Positions 7,423 to 17,361 of a DNA stretch of 64,000 nucleotides are shown piece after piece. This DNA is from an uncultured Tenacibaculum sp. (GTDB lineage: Bacteria > Bacteroidota > Bacteroidia > Flavobacteriales > Flavobacteriaceae): positions 310,001 through 374,000 of the forward strand of contig CANLQH010000002.1 in NCBI GenBank assembly GCA_947493285.1, written 5' to 3'. The number at the start of each line of letters is the position of its first letter. Position 1 is the stretch's first letter. The position numbers and the translations under genes were made by a program. The notes under the pieces are model-generated. The model had not been told where the DNA came from. It was given only the letters and a program-made list of their open reading frames with translations, and ran no database searches.

Positions 7423-8241
7423 ATGAAGGACAAGAGAATATTATATGTTTCGTCTGAGGTAACACCTTATTTACCAGAAACAGAATTATCGTCTACCGCA
7501 TTTAACGTTGCTAAAAATGCACATTCTAAAGGAGTTCAAACCCGTATTTTCATGCCTCGTTTTGGGGTAATTAATGAAAGAAGACATCAATTACACGAAG
7601 TAATTCGTTTGTCTGGGATGAATTTAATTATTAACGACATGGACATGCCTTTAATAATTAAAGTTGCTTCAATTCCTAAAGAAAGAATGCAAGTTTATTT
7701 CATTGATAACGATGAATATTTTAAGCGTAAAGCTGTATATTCTGATGAAGATGATAAATTGTTTGATGATAATGATGAACGAATGATTTTCTTCGCAAAA
7801 GGAGTTGTTGAAACTGTTAAGAAATTAAACTGGGCTCCAGACATTATTCACGTTCATGGATGGATGGCTTCTTTACTTCCGTTATATTTAAGAGAATTTT
7901 ATAAGGAGGAACCATTGTTTGCAGAAAGTAAGATTGTAACTTCGCTGTATGATAAGAATTTTGATGGTGAATTAAATGGTGAATTAGCAAATAAAGTTCG
8001 TTTTGATAAAGTTGAGGAATCAAAAATTTCAACAATAGAAACACCAAACTACACTAATATTTTAAAAAGTGCTATCGAAAATTCAGATGCTATTGTTAAA
8101 GGTAGCGAAAGTTTATCTGATGAACTAGAATCTTTTATCACAAACAGTGATGTTAAAGTTTTAGAATTTCAATCAGAAGAAATTTTAACTGAATCTTATT
8201 TAGAATTTTACAAAGAAAACGTTTTAGAATTAAGCGAATAA
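7423..8241 (+). CDS. Glycogen/starch synthase N-terminal-domain-like protein
   Basis: 272 aa, only the first Rossmann half of a GT5 glycogen synthase (full enzymes are ~470-530 aa). The similarity is clear in ILYVSSEVTPY at the start, RIFMPRFG (~42-49) and DIIHVHGWMASLLPLYL (~142-158). The synthase motif KTGGL, which binds ADP-glucose, should follow the first strand but reads PETELSS here, and the catalytic C-terminal domain is missing. It is therefore unlikely to make glycogen by itself; a binding or regulatory role, or another sugar-related role, is inference. Gene order (divergent from panC, then a DUF4270 lipoprotein 8 bases on and glmS 9 bases after that) points to an operon tied to amino-sugar or envelope metabolism. 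The frame shows no internal stop, so it looks like a stable short protein rather than a pseudogene. Confidence 0.8.
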   Translation: MKDKRILYVSSEVTPYLPETELSSTAFNVAKNAHSKGVQTRIFMPRFGVINERRHQLHEVIRLSGMNLIINDMDMPLIIKVASIPKERMQVYFIDNDEYFKRKAVYSDEDDKLFDDNDERMIFFAKGVVETVKKLNWAPDIIHVHGWMASLLPLYLREFYKEEPLFAESKIVTSLYDKNFDGELNGELANKVRFDKVEESKISTIETPNYTNILKSAIENSDAIVKGSESLSDELESFITNSDVKVLEFQSEEILTESYLEFYKENVLELSE

Positions 8242-8249
8242 TAACAGAA

Positions 8250-9833
8250 ATGATTAGAAAAATTGGTGCTTTAGGTATTAGCTTACTATGTTTAGGAGCT
8301 ATAATATCATGTGAAAAAGATTTTAACGACATCGGAACGAATGTTGTTAGCAATACAAAGTTTGAAACCGGTGAGATTTTATTAGATGTAGAAATTACCC
8401 CTATTGATTTAGAAAGCGTTCAAGCTGATAATATTGCTATTGGTGCTTTAGGAGAATATTGGTTAGGAGTTTATAAAAGTAATCACTACAAAACAATTGA
8501 ATCCTCAATTGTGAGCCAATTAGGTTTTATAAATAGTCCTAAAAATGAAGATGTAAAAGCTGCTACAGCTAACGGAGAAATTGATTCTATCTATGTTTTA
8601 GACAAAGTAATATTAAAACTTCCTTATACAGCAACTAACATTAGGGAAACTGGTGACACTAAACCTAAATTTAGATTTGACTCTTTGTTAGGCAACCCAA
8701 ACTTAGCTACTTCATTAAAAGTTTTTAGAAATAATACTTATTTAAATAATTTAAACCCTACTAACCCCTCAGCTTCTAATAGTTTTCAATCTGATGCAAT
8801 ATATCAAGTTTTAGATCCTGTAACAGACCTATTAAATGAAGATGGAGATTTTAAATTTCTACCTACTCAAAAAGATTCAATGTTTGTCTTCAAAAGACAT
8901 TATAGTAATGGTAATGAATTCAATGATACTATCAAGCTAGAAAACAAAGCTCCTTTTATTGCAGTTCCTTTAGATATCACAAAAATGAAATCAATTTTTT
9001 GGGATAATTTTAAAAATGATCATTTTAAAACAAGAGATGCTTTTAATAATTTTTTTAGAGGGTTAATTGTTAAATCTGAAGGAACAGATGGTTTAATGGC
9101 CCCTTTTTCTCTTACAGGAAATAGTGCTTCAGCCTCTTTAGAGTTTCACTATACTATAAGTAGATATGAAAAAAAGGAAGGCATAACTGATTTAGTTTTT
9201 AAAGATACAGTACCTTCTAGTTATTCTTTCCCATTATCAGGTATAAGAAACAGTATATACAATATGTCTTCTGCAACCACATCACCACCTGCAAATAATT
9301 TTATTATACAAGGTACTGCAGGAACGATGGCTAAGATTAAAATCTTAGACAACACTAAGCTCCAAGAGCTAAGAAGTAATAATTGGTTAGTCAATGATGC
9401 TTCTTTAAGTTTTCATGTAAATCAAAACATCAACACAAATAAAAATACAATACCTCAAAGATTATTTGTTTACCAAGATAAAGACAATGGAAATGGAGGT
9501 ACTACTCCTACCCAATTAACAGATGCTTATAGGGAAAACGCTACTTTTGGAGGGAACCTAGAATTAACAGAAGATGACAAACCTGAAAAGTACACTTTTA
9601 GAATCACTGATTATATCTCTGATTTACTAAACAGTACTACTAATGACATTTCACCTTTAATTTTAAAGGTTTACAATAATCCTACTGATAATGCAGTAGC
9701 TAATGGTGTATTAGATGTTAATGTAAAATCTTATAACTGGAATCCAAGAGGAGTAACATTATTAGACGGAAATGAAACTGCTAACGGAGCAAAAAGAGCC
9801 GTATTAAAAATATCATATTCAAAAGAAAAATAA
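8250..9833 (+). CDS. DUF4270 family lipoprotein
   Basis: 527 aa. The signal peptide ends in a lipobox with Cys21 (GAIISC), followed by EKDFNDIG, giving an envelope lipoprotein. The rest matches the DUF4270 family of Bacteroidota by its N-terminal ETGEILLDVEITPIDLESVQ-like region, the substitution-rich middle, and a C-terminal beta-rich end (KRAVLKISYSKEK). No catalytic motif is visible and the function is unknown. It is placed 8 bases after the glycogen-synthase-like gene and 9 bases before glmS, so almost certainly co-transcribed. Coupling to glmS suggests an envelope/glycan context. Confidence 0.88.
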   Translation: MIRKIGALGISLLCLGAIISCEKDFNDIGTNVVSNTKFETGEILLDVEITPIDLESVQADNIAIGALGEYWLGVYKSNHYKTIESSIVSQLGFINSPKNEDVKAATANGEIDSIYVLDKVILKLPYTATNIRETGDTKPKFRFDSLLGNPNLATSLKVFRNNTYLNNLNPTNPSASNSFQSDAIYQVLDPVTDLLNEDGDFKFLPTQKDSMFVFKRHYSNGNEFNDTIKLENKAPFIAVPLDITKMKSIFWDNFKNDHFKTRDAFNNFFRGLIVKSEGTDGLMAPFSLTGNSASASLEFHYTISRYEKKEGITDLVFKDTVPSSYSFPLSGIRNSIYNMSSATTSPPANNFIIQGTAGTMAKIKILDNTKLQELRSNNWLVNDASLSFHVNQNINTNKNTIPQRLFVYQDKDNGNGGTTPTQLTDAYRENATFGGNLELTEDDKPEKYTFRITDYISDLLNSTTNDISPLILKVYNNPTDNAVANGVLDVNVKSYNWNPRGVTLLDGNETANGAKRAVLKISYSKEK

Positions 9834-9842
9834 AAAGTTGTT

Positions 9843-11699
9843 ATGTGTGGAATAACAGGATATATTGGAGAAAGAGAAGCATACCCTATTGTAATTAACG
9901 GATTAAAACGTTTAGAATATAGGGGGTACGACAGTGCAGGAATTATGATGTATGATGGAGAAACAATGCACTTATCTAAAACCAAAGGGAAGGTTTCTGA
10001 TTTAGAAATTATAACCAATAAAGACGAAAAAAGAAAGAAGGGACAAATTGGAATAGGACATACGCGTTGGGCTACACATGGAGTACCTAATGATACTAAT
10101 TCTCACCCTCATTTTTCTCAATCTGGAGATTTAGTAATCGTTCATAATGGGATTATTGAAAACTATGATACCATTAAAAAAGAATTAATTTCTAGAGGTT
10201 ATGAATTTAAAAGTGATACTGATACTGAAGTTTTAGTAAATCTTATTGAAGAAGTTAAAAAAACTGAAGGGTGTAAATTAGGAAAAGCTGTTCAACTTGC
10301 GCTTACCAATGTAATTGGAGCTTACGCAATTGCAGTTTTTGACAAAACAAAACCTAACGAATTAATTGTGGCTCGTTTAGGAAGTCCAATTGCTATTGGT
10401 GTTGGAAAAAATAATGAAGAATTTTTTGTTGCATCTGATGCTTCGCCTTTTATAGAATACACTAAAGACGCTATTTATTTAGAAGATGGTGAATTAGCTA
10501 TCATCAAAAAAAATAAAGGTATTAAGGTTCGTGTTATAGAAAACGACAAAGAAGTTGATGCTAATATTCAAGAGCTTCAATTAAGTTTAGATCAAATCGA
10601 AAAAGGTGGTTATGACCACTTTATGTTAAAAGAAATTCACGAACAACCTAAAGCTATTATAGATACTTATAGAGGTAGAATGTTAGCTGATCAAGGTATC
10701 ATTCGCATGGCTGGTGTTGATGATAATATGTCCAAATTTTTAAATGCAGACAGAATCATTATCATTGCCTGTGGTACATCATGGCATGCTGGTTTAGTCG
10801 GAGAATATTTATTTGAAGACATGGCTCGTATTCCTGTTGAAGTTGAGTATGCATCAGAATTTAGATACCGAAATCCAATAATTACACCTAAAGATATTGT
10901 GATTGCTATTTCTCAATCTGGTGAAACAGCTGATACTTTAGCTGCAATTAAACTTGCTAAATCTAAAGGAGCATTTGTATTTGGTGTATGTAATGTTGTT
11001 GGTTCATCTATTGCTAGGGAAACTCATGCGGGAGCTTACACCCATGCTGGTCCAGAAATTGGAGTTGCTTCTACAAAAGCATTTACAACACAAATTACAG
11101 TGTTAACTTTAATAGCTTTAAAACTTGCGCAAGAAAAGGGAACTTTATCTAAATCTGCAGTAAATAATTATTTACAAACGATGCAGCAAATTCCTACCCA
11201 AGTTGAAAAACTATTAGAAATTGATTCTAAAGTCCAAGAGATTGCAGCTGTTTATAAAGATGCTAAAAACTGCTTATACTTAGGTCGTGGTTTTAACTTC
11301 CCAGTTGCATTAGAAGGAGCTTTAAAATTAAAAGAGATTTCATACATTCACGCTGAAGGCTATCCTGCTGCAGAAATGAAACATGGACCTATCGCTTTAA
11401 TTGATGAAAATATGCCAATATTTGTTATCGCAACTAATAAAGGTCATTATGAAAAAGTGGTAAGTAACATTCAAGAAATTAAATCTAGAAGTGGAAAGAT
11501 CATCGCAATCGTTACTGAAGGTGATGAAACTGTAAAAGAAATTGCTGATCATGTAATTGAAATTCCAGATACTGAAGAAGCGTTAACTCCTTTATTAACT
11601 ACTATTCCTTTTCAATTATTGTCATACCACATTGCTGTTATGTTAGATAAGAATGTAGATCAACCTAGAAACTTAGCTAAATCAGTTACTGTAGAGTAA
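9843..11699 (+). CDS. glmS: Glutamine--fructose-6-phosphate aminotransferase (isomerizing)
   Basis: 618 aa, near the usual ~610. It makes glucosamine-6-phosphate from fructose-6-phosphate and glutamine, the entry to UDP-GlcNAc, peptidoglycan and LPS. Met1 is followed by the catalytic Cys2 of the Ntn glutaminase (MCGITGYIG), with RYRGYDSAG-type and HTRWATHG motifs. Two SIS domains bind the sugar phosphate (CGTSWHAG and SQSGETADT; later GRGFNFPVALEGALKLKE), and the C-terminal tail RNLAKSVTVE is canonical. It is last in its operon and ends just before a strong hairpin terminator. No glmS ribozyme or leader is seen; only 9 bases separate it from the preceding gene. Confidence 0.98.
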   Translation: MCGITGYIGEREAYPIVINGLKRLEYRGYDSAGIMMYDGETMHLSKTKGKVSDLEIITNKDEKRKKGQIGIGHTRWATHGVPNDTNSHPHFSQSGDLVIVHNGIIENYDTIKKELISRGYEFKSDTDTEVLVNLIEEVKKTEGCKLGKAVQLALTNVIGAYAIAVFDKTKPNELIVARLGSPIAIGVGKNNEEFFVASDASPFIEYTKDAIYLEDGELAIIKKNKGIKVRVIENDKEVDANIQELQLSLDQIEKGGYDHFMLKEIHEQPKAIIDTYRGRMLADQGIIRMAGVDDNMSKFLNADRIIIIACGTSWHAGLVGEYLFEDMARIPVEVEYASEFRYRNPIITPKDIVIAISQSGETADTLAAIKLAKSKGAFVFGVCNVVGSSIARETHAGAYTHAGPEIGVASTKAFTTQITVLTLIALKLAQEKGTLSKSAVNNYLQTMQQIPTQVEKLLEIDSKVQEIAAVYKDAKNCLYLGRGFNFPVALEGALKLKEISYIHAEGYPAAEMKHGPIALIDENMPIFVIATNKGHYEKVVSNIQEIKSRSGKIIAIVTEGDETVKEIADHVIEIPDTEEALTPLLTTIPFQLLSYHIAVMLDKNVDQPRNLAKSVTVE

Positions 11700-11722
11700 T
11701 CGATTTAACTTTTTAAATAATA

Positions 11723-11753
11723 AAAAATCCCGAGAAAATATCTCGGGATTTTT
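11723..11753. terminator. Bidirectional terminator
   Basis: Perfect 13-bp stem built on AATCCCGAGA/TCTCGGGATT with a 5-base loop and A/T tracts on both sides. It lies between convergent glmS and the EEP gene and overlaps the EEP stop region. Confidence 0.9.
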
Positions 11754-12713
11754 TTATTCATCTTTTTCAAAAACAGTATATACTGGAAAGTGATCTGAAA
11801 ATCCTCCTTGATACCAAGGACCTATATAGGTTCTAAACGGGCTGTTTTTAAACTTCCCTTTGTAAAATCGCAACCAATCCTTTTTTAAGATGTTTGCTTT
11901 TAAAAAGGTATGCTTACTTTTTTCTGCATCAAAAAAATCTCTTGAAAAAATAATCTGATCAAACAGATGCCATTTTTTATAAAAAGTTAAAGTCCCCTCT
12001 CCTTTCTCAAACAAAGGTTTCATTGGATTATATAAATCATCAGTAACCAAATAATCTTGCATACTTTCACTTGCTGGGTCATCATTAAAATCACCCATAA
12101 TAACAAATTTAGCATCTTTATCTTTTGTCTTTATGCCATCAATCACTTCTTGAACTAATTTTGCAGCCTTAATGCGTTTATGCTTTGTTTCTTCATCTCC
12201 ATCTCTTCTTGATGGCCAATGATTAACCAAAACATGAACCAATTCATCATTTAACTTCCCTTTTACAACTAAAAGGTCACGAGTATAATCTACCTCACCA
12301 TCTTCATCAGTTAAATACAATGGATGGTTACTGGAAGAAATTACTTCAAAAAAATCTTTATTATACATCAACGCAACATCAATACCTCTTTCATCTGGAG
12401 AATCATAATGCACATAACTGTAATTGAATTTTGATAAGTTTTTATGTTTAATTAAATCCTTAATTACTTTTGCATTTTCAACTTCTACCAAACCAACTAT
12501 AGCAGGTGGAAAAGCTGATTGATTATTTCCCAATTGACTTATAACTGAGGTAATCTTCTTTATTTTGTGCTTATATTTTTTAGTATTCCATCTTCGTTTA
12601 CTTAACGGTGTAAAATCATCATCTGCAGTTAATGGATTATCAACTGTATCAAATAAATTTTCAACATTATAAAAAGCGATTGTAAACCTGTTTTTTCTTC
12701 TAGTTCTACTCAT
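11754..12713 (-). CDS. Endonuclease/exonuclease/phosphatase (EEP) family protein
   Basis: 319 aa without a clear signal peptide (starts MSRTRRKNRFTIAFYNVENLFD). EEP-fold metal-dependent phosphoesterase motifs are visible: FYNVENLFD with the metal-site Asn, VGLVEVEN (Glu), VLVNHWPSRRDG (Asn/His), VIMGDFNDDP (Asp-x-Asn) and the terminal GGFSDHFPVY (Asp-His pair). All catalytic positions are present, so it should be active, but the substrate (DNA, RNA, lipid head group or nucleotide) cannot be told. It lies between gdhA and glmS with hairpin terminators on both sides, so it is probably transcribed alone. Confidence 0.88.
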   Translation of the reverse strand: MSRTRRKNRFTIAFYNVENLFDTVDNPLTADDDFTPLSKRRWNTKKYKHKIKKITSVISQLGNNQSAFPPAIVGLVEVENAKVIKDLIKHKNLSKFNYSYVHYDSPDERGIDVALMYNKDFFEVISSSNHPLYLTDEDGEVDYTRDLLVVKGKLNDELVHVLVNHWPSRRDGDEETKHKRIKAAKLVQEVIDGIKTKDKDAKFVIMGDFNDDPASESMQDYLVTDDLYNPMKPLFEKGEGTLTFYKKWHLFDQIIFSRDFFDAEKSKHTFLKANILKKDWLRFYKGKFKNSPFRTYIGPWYQGGFSDHFPVYTVFEKDE

Positions 12714-12749
12714 TAATCAATATTTATAAACCGAAATTACAAAAAATAA

Positions 12750-12775
12750 AAAGCACGCTATAAATAGCGTGCTTT
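12750..12775. terminator. Terminator downstream of gdhA
   Basis: Perfect 11-bp stem AAAGCACGCTA/TAGCGTGCTTT with a 4-base loop, followed on the minus strand by T-rich sequence. It separates gdhA from the EEP gene. Confidence 0.85.
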
Positions 12776-12798
12776 AAATATATTATTGAAGCTTGTTA

Positions 12799-14145
<1,347 letters not shown>

Positions 14146-14185
14146 CTAGTTGTTGTATTATTATTATTTTAATAATTTCGTTAGG

Positions 14186-14193
14186 CAAATATA
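14186..14193 (-). promoter_or_regulatory. -7 promoter element for gdhA
   Basis: TATATTTG on the minus strand, matching TAnnTTTG, 43 bases before the gdhA ATG. The -33 position is AT-rich without a convincing TTTG. Confidence 0.5.
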
Positions 14194-14329
14194 ATTAATT
14201 TACAATTTGCTGAATTTAAAAAAGGCAATTATTTACCTATTTTTTGACTTTTCTTAATCGTTTTCGCTGCAATGATTTCAATAGTCGATAACTCTTGTTA
14301 AAACCTACACAACTTTGATATAAAAATCT

Positions 14330-14337
14330 TAAATTTG
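14330..14337 (+). promoter_or_regulatory. -7 promoter element for pheS
   Basis: TAAATTTG matches TAnnTTTG and lies 23 bases before the ATG at 14361. Its position argues against the upstream TTG at 14349 being the main start, since the leader would then be only a few bases. Confidence 0.55.
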
Positions 14338-14360
14338 CAGCCTAATTTTTGACAAAAACG

Positions 14361-15380
14361 ATGTTAGACAAGGTAAAAGAATTGATTGGTGATGTACAAG
14401 CTTTCAAAGCTACTTCGAAAGAAGAAGTGGAAGCTTTTAGAATAAAATATTTAGGAAGTAAAGGTTTATTAAAAGATTTATTTGCTGAATTTAAAAATGT
14501 TGATGCCGAATTAAGAAAAGATTTTGGTCAGGCTTTAAATAACTTAAAGCAATCTGCCGAAGGAAAAGTAGCTGAACTAAATGATGCTTTAGAAAGTGCT
14601 GTTGAAGAAAAAGGAATCTATGGAGATTTAACTCGTCCATCTGAGCCAATTAATTTAGGTTCTCGCCACCCGATATCTTTAGTGAAAAATCAAATTATCG
14701 AGGTTTTTAACCGTATCGGTTTTACTGTTTCTGAAGGACCAGAAATAGAAGATGACTGGCACAACTTTACAGCATTAAACTTACCGGAATATCATCCAGC
14801 ACGTGATATGCAGGATACGTTTTTTATCGAAAAAAATCCAGACACTTTATTAAGAACACATACCTCATCGGTACAAGTTCGATACATGGAAAACAACGAA
14901 CCACCAATTCGTACAATTTCTCCGGGTCGTGTTTTTAGAAACGAAGATATTTCTGCTCGTGCACACTGTATTTTTCATCAAGTAGAAGGTTTATATATTG
15001 ATACTGATGTTTCTTTTGCTGATTTAAAGCAGACACTTTTATACTTTACTAAAGAGATGTTCGGTAAATCTAAAATCAGATTACGTCCTTCTTATTTCCC
15101 ATTTACTGAACCAAGTGCTGAAGTAGATATTTACTGGGGGTTAGAAACCGAAACAGATTATAGAATTACCAAAGGAACTGGATGGTTAGAAATTATGGGG
15201 TGCGGTATGGTAGATCCTAACGTATTAAAGAACGCCAATATAGATCCTACTAAATATTCTGGATATGCATTCGGAATGGGAATTGAGCGTATTGCCATGT
15301 TATTATATCAAATTCCTGATATCCGTATGTTTTACGAAAACGATAAGCGTTTCTTAGAGCAATTCAAATCAGTTATTTAA
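14361..15380 (+). CDS. pheS: Phenylalanyl-tRNA synthetase alpha subunit
   Basis: 339 aa from the ATG at 14361; an in-frame TTG at 14349 would add four residues but has poor promoter spacing. It charges tRNA-Phe as an alpha2-beta2 enzyme with PheT, which is not in this window. The N-terminal coiled coil (~1-85) binds tRNA. Class II motif 2 appears as [12 protein letters not shown] and [21 protein letters not shown], and motif 3 as [19 protein letters not shown] strong hairpin (15394-15427) follows, and a small conserved unknown starts 60 bases after the stop. Confidence 0.97.
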   Translation: MLDKVKELIGDVQAFKATSKEEVEAFRIKYLGSKGLLKDLFAEFKNVDAELRKDFGQALNNLKQSAEGKVAELNDALESAVEEKGIYGDLTRPSEPINLGSRHPISLVKNQIIEVFNRIGFTVSEGPEIEDDWHNFTALNLPEYHPARDMQDTFFIEKNPDTLLRTHTSSVQVRYMENNEPPIRTISPGRVFRNEDISARAHCIFHQVEGLYIDTDVSFADLKQTLLYFTKEMFGKSKIRLRPSYFPFTEPSAEVDIYWGLETETDYRITKGTGWLEIMGCGMVDPNVLKNANIDPTKYSGYAFGMGIERIAMLLYQIPDIRMFYENDKRFLEQFKSVI

Positions 15381-15393
15381 TTACAACATATAT

Positions 15394-15427
15394 AGACGAA
15401 AGAATAACCGCTTTCGTCTTTCTTTTT
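15394..15427 (+). terminator. Terminator after pheS
   Basis: 9-bp stem AGACGAAAG/CTTTCGTCT with an 8-base loop, then a T-rich run. It ends 13 bases before the next start codon. Confidence 0.75.
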
Positions 15428-15440
15428 AAAAGAATTATAA

Positions 15441-15836
15441 ATGAAAAAAGACATTCAAATACCTAATGTAACTAATGTAGAAGTTGCTGTTGTTTTAGAT
15501 AAAAACGCACAAGACAGCTCTGATGAATGGGGAGTGTATATTATAAACAGGAAAGAAATTGACATAGAAATGGTTGTTATTGTTTCTCAAGGGTTTTCTG
15601 AAACAAAAAAAACGTCATTATTTCGTAGAAAACTAGATGTATTACCAGCTAATTCTTTTTCTAAGTTCGAAATAATGCAACCAGAATTATTTGCTTTAGA
15701 CAATCAATTTCAGGTTACTTTTTTCGAGAATAACCAATTACACGACAAAACCTTTATTTTTCAAGCTGAAACTATTCAAAAAGGGTTTTTAAGAGATATC
15801 GATATCTTAGGTAAAAAAGGAATACTTATCAAATAG
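15441..15836 (+). CDS. Conserved hypothetical protein
   Basis: 131 aa, cytoplasmic by absence of signal or membrane segments, with a predicted all-beta fold (alternating strands such as VEVAVVLDK, WGVYIINRKEI, FQVTFFENN, KTFIFQAETI). No catalytic motif is recognised. The phrase ETKKTSLFRRKLDVLPANSF in the centre is basic and may be a binding surface (inference). It lies after pheS behind a terminator and before a second hairpin, so it may have its own weak promoter or depend on read-through. It is believed to be restricted to Flavobacteriaceae-like genomes; not checked. Confidence 0.8.
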   Translation: MKKDIQIPNVTNVEVAVVLDKNAQDSSDEWGVYIINRKEIDIEMVVIVSQGFSETKKTSLFRRKLDVLPANSFSKFEIMQPELFALDNQFQVTFFENNQLHDKTFIFQAETIQKGFLRDIDILGKKGILIK

Positions 15837-15859
15837 ATTTCAATTTAAAAACACACTAA

Positions 15860-15898
15860 AGAGCAATATTCGTTAATAAATGAGTATTGCTCTTTTTT
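15860..15898 (+). terminator. Terminator after the 131-aa gene
   Basis: Stem AGAGCAATA (15860-15868)/TATTGCTCT (15885-15893) with a 16-base loop, followed by a run of T. Confidence 0.75.
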
Positions 15899-15939
15899 AT
15901 GCACTCTATTTAGGTACATTAGCCAAAAACTAAAGAAAC

Positions 15940-17304
15940 ATGCTTTTAAGTATTCAAAATATAGTGTCTGATTTTTCTTCATGGATTTGGGGAATGCCTT
16001 TATTAATATTATTAATAGGTGGAGGATTATACCTATTCATATACTCTGGCTTGGTACCTTTTAGATATATGGGACATGCTATTACTGTTTTAAGAGGTAA
16101 ATATGACAAACATGATTCTCCTGGAGACTTATCTCACTACGAAGCTTTATCATCTGCTATTGCTGCAACTGTAGGAATGGGAAATATAAGTGGTGTCGCA
16201 ATTGCGATAGCCATGGGAGGACCTGGAGCAATTTTTTGGATGTGGGTAAGCGCTTTTGTAGGTATGGCAACTAAGTTTTTTACTTGTAGTTTAGCTATAA
16301 TGTACCGAGGTAAAGATGAAGAAGGAAATGTAAAAGGAGGGCCAATGTATGTAATTACAGAAGGTTTAGGTAAAAAATGGAAGCCTTTAGCTATCTTTTT
16401 TTCTACTGCTGGTTTAATAGGAACATTACCTGCTTTTCAAGCAAATCAATTAACGCAAACAATAATTGATGTTTTTAGCGTGAATGAATCAAATGAATTT
16501 ACTGCGAAATTCTTAATAGGAATCGTTATTGCATTTATTGTCTCAATGGTAATTTTTGGAGGAATTCAAAGAATAGGAAAAGTGGCTGGTAAATTAGTTC
16601 CGATAATGGTAATTGTTTATTTACTAACCGTTTTAATTATTCTTCTTATAAAAATAGAAGAAGTTCCATCAATAATCTCATTAATATTTACCGATGCCTT
16701 TACAGGAAAATCTGTTTTAGGTGGTGCTTTAGGAGCATTAATCATTACTGGTGTAAAACGTGCTGCTTTTTCTAACGAAGCTGGTTTAGGAACTGCACCT
16801 ATGATGCACGGAACTGCAAAAACAAGCGAACCAATTCGTGAAGGTTTGGTAGCTATGTTAGGTCCAGCCATAGACACCTTATTAGTTTGTACATTAACTG
16901 CATTAGCTATATTAGTTTCAGACGTGTGGAAAGGTTTTGATGGTAATGGTATTACTATGACTTTAGCTGCTTTCGATTCTGTGCTACCATATCATTTAGG
17001 AAGCATTATTTTAACTATTTGTGTATTAATTTTCGCATTCTCAACCCTATTTACCTATTCTTTTTATGGGTATAGTTGTCTTAGTTATTTAACCAATACT
17101 AAGCTTGCTAAATATTACAATCATTTTTATGTTTTAGTAATTATAATTGCTGCAATAATTAAACTAGACTTTGTTATTAATTTAATGGATAGCGCTTATG
17201 CTTTAATGGCAATTCCTACTGTTTTATCAACCTTAATTTTAGCTCCAAAAGTTAAAAAAGCAGCGACTATTTATTTTCATAAATTAAAAACAAATAGCTT
17301 TTAA
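15940..17304 (+). CDS. Alanine/sodium (AGCS family) symporter
   Basis: 454 aa with about eleven membrane helices. The family signature is clear: GMGNISGVAIAIAMGGPGA (~86-104), followed by FWMWVSAFVGMATKFFTCSLA and KGGPMYVI. The conserved KRAAFSNEAGLGTAPMMHG (~284) and a C-terminal YSFYGYSC helix are also typical. It couples uptake of alanine or glycine to a sodium or proton gradient at the inner membrane; the substrate is assigned from the family. It stands alone between a terminator upstream and the aspS promoter downstream. Confidence 0.93.
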   Translation: MLLSIQNIVSDFSSWIWGMPLLILLIGGGLYLFIYSGLVPFRYMGHAITVLRGKYDKHDSPGDLSHYEALSSAIAATVGMGNISGVAIAIAMGGPGAIFWMWVSAFVGMATKFFTCSLAIMYRGKDEEGNVKGGPMYVITEGLGKKWKPLAIFFSTAGLIGTLPAFQANQLTQTIIDVFSVNESNEFTAKFLIGIVIAFIVSMVIFGGIQRIGKVAGKLVPIMVIVYLLTVLIILLIKIEEVPSIISLIFTDAFTGKSVLGGALGALIITGVKRAAFSNEAGLGTAPMMHGTAKTSEPIREGLVAMLGPAIDTLLVCTLTALAILVSDVWKGFDGNGITMTLAAFDSVLPYHLGSIILTICVLIFAFSTLFTYSFYGYSCLSYLTNTKLAKYYNHFYVLVIIIAAIIKLDFVINLMDSAYALMAIPTVLSTLILAPKVKKAATIYFHKLKTNSF

Positions 17305-17334
17305 TCATTCTTCGTTCTTTTCTTTTTATTTACG

Positions 17335-17342
17335 TAATTTTG
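17335..17342 (+). promoter_or_regulatory. -7 promoter element for aspS
   Basis: TAATTTTG matches TAnnTTTG, 19 bases before the aspS ATG. A TTCG at 17311-17314 is the nearest thing to a -33 box. Confidence 0.55.
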
Positions 17343-17361
17343 CACCTCAAAATTTCAAGAA

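Noticed and set aside
14349..14360. TTG start for pheS
   Set aside because: ATG 14361 follows the -7 element at a normal distance and gives the usual 339-aa protein.
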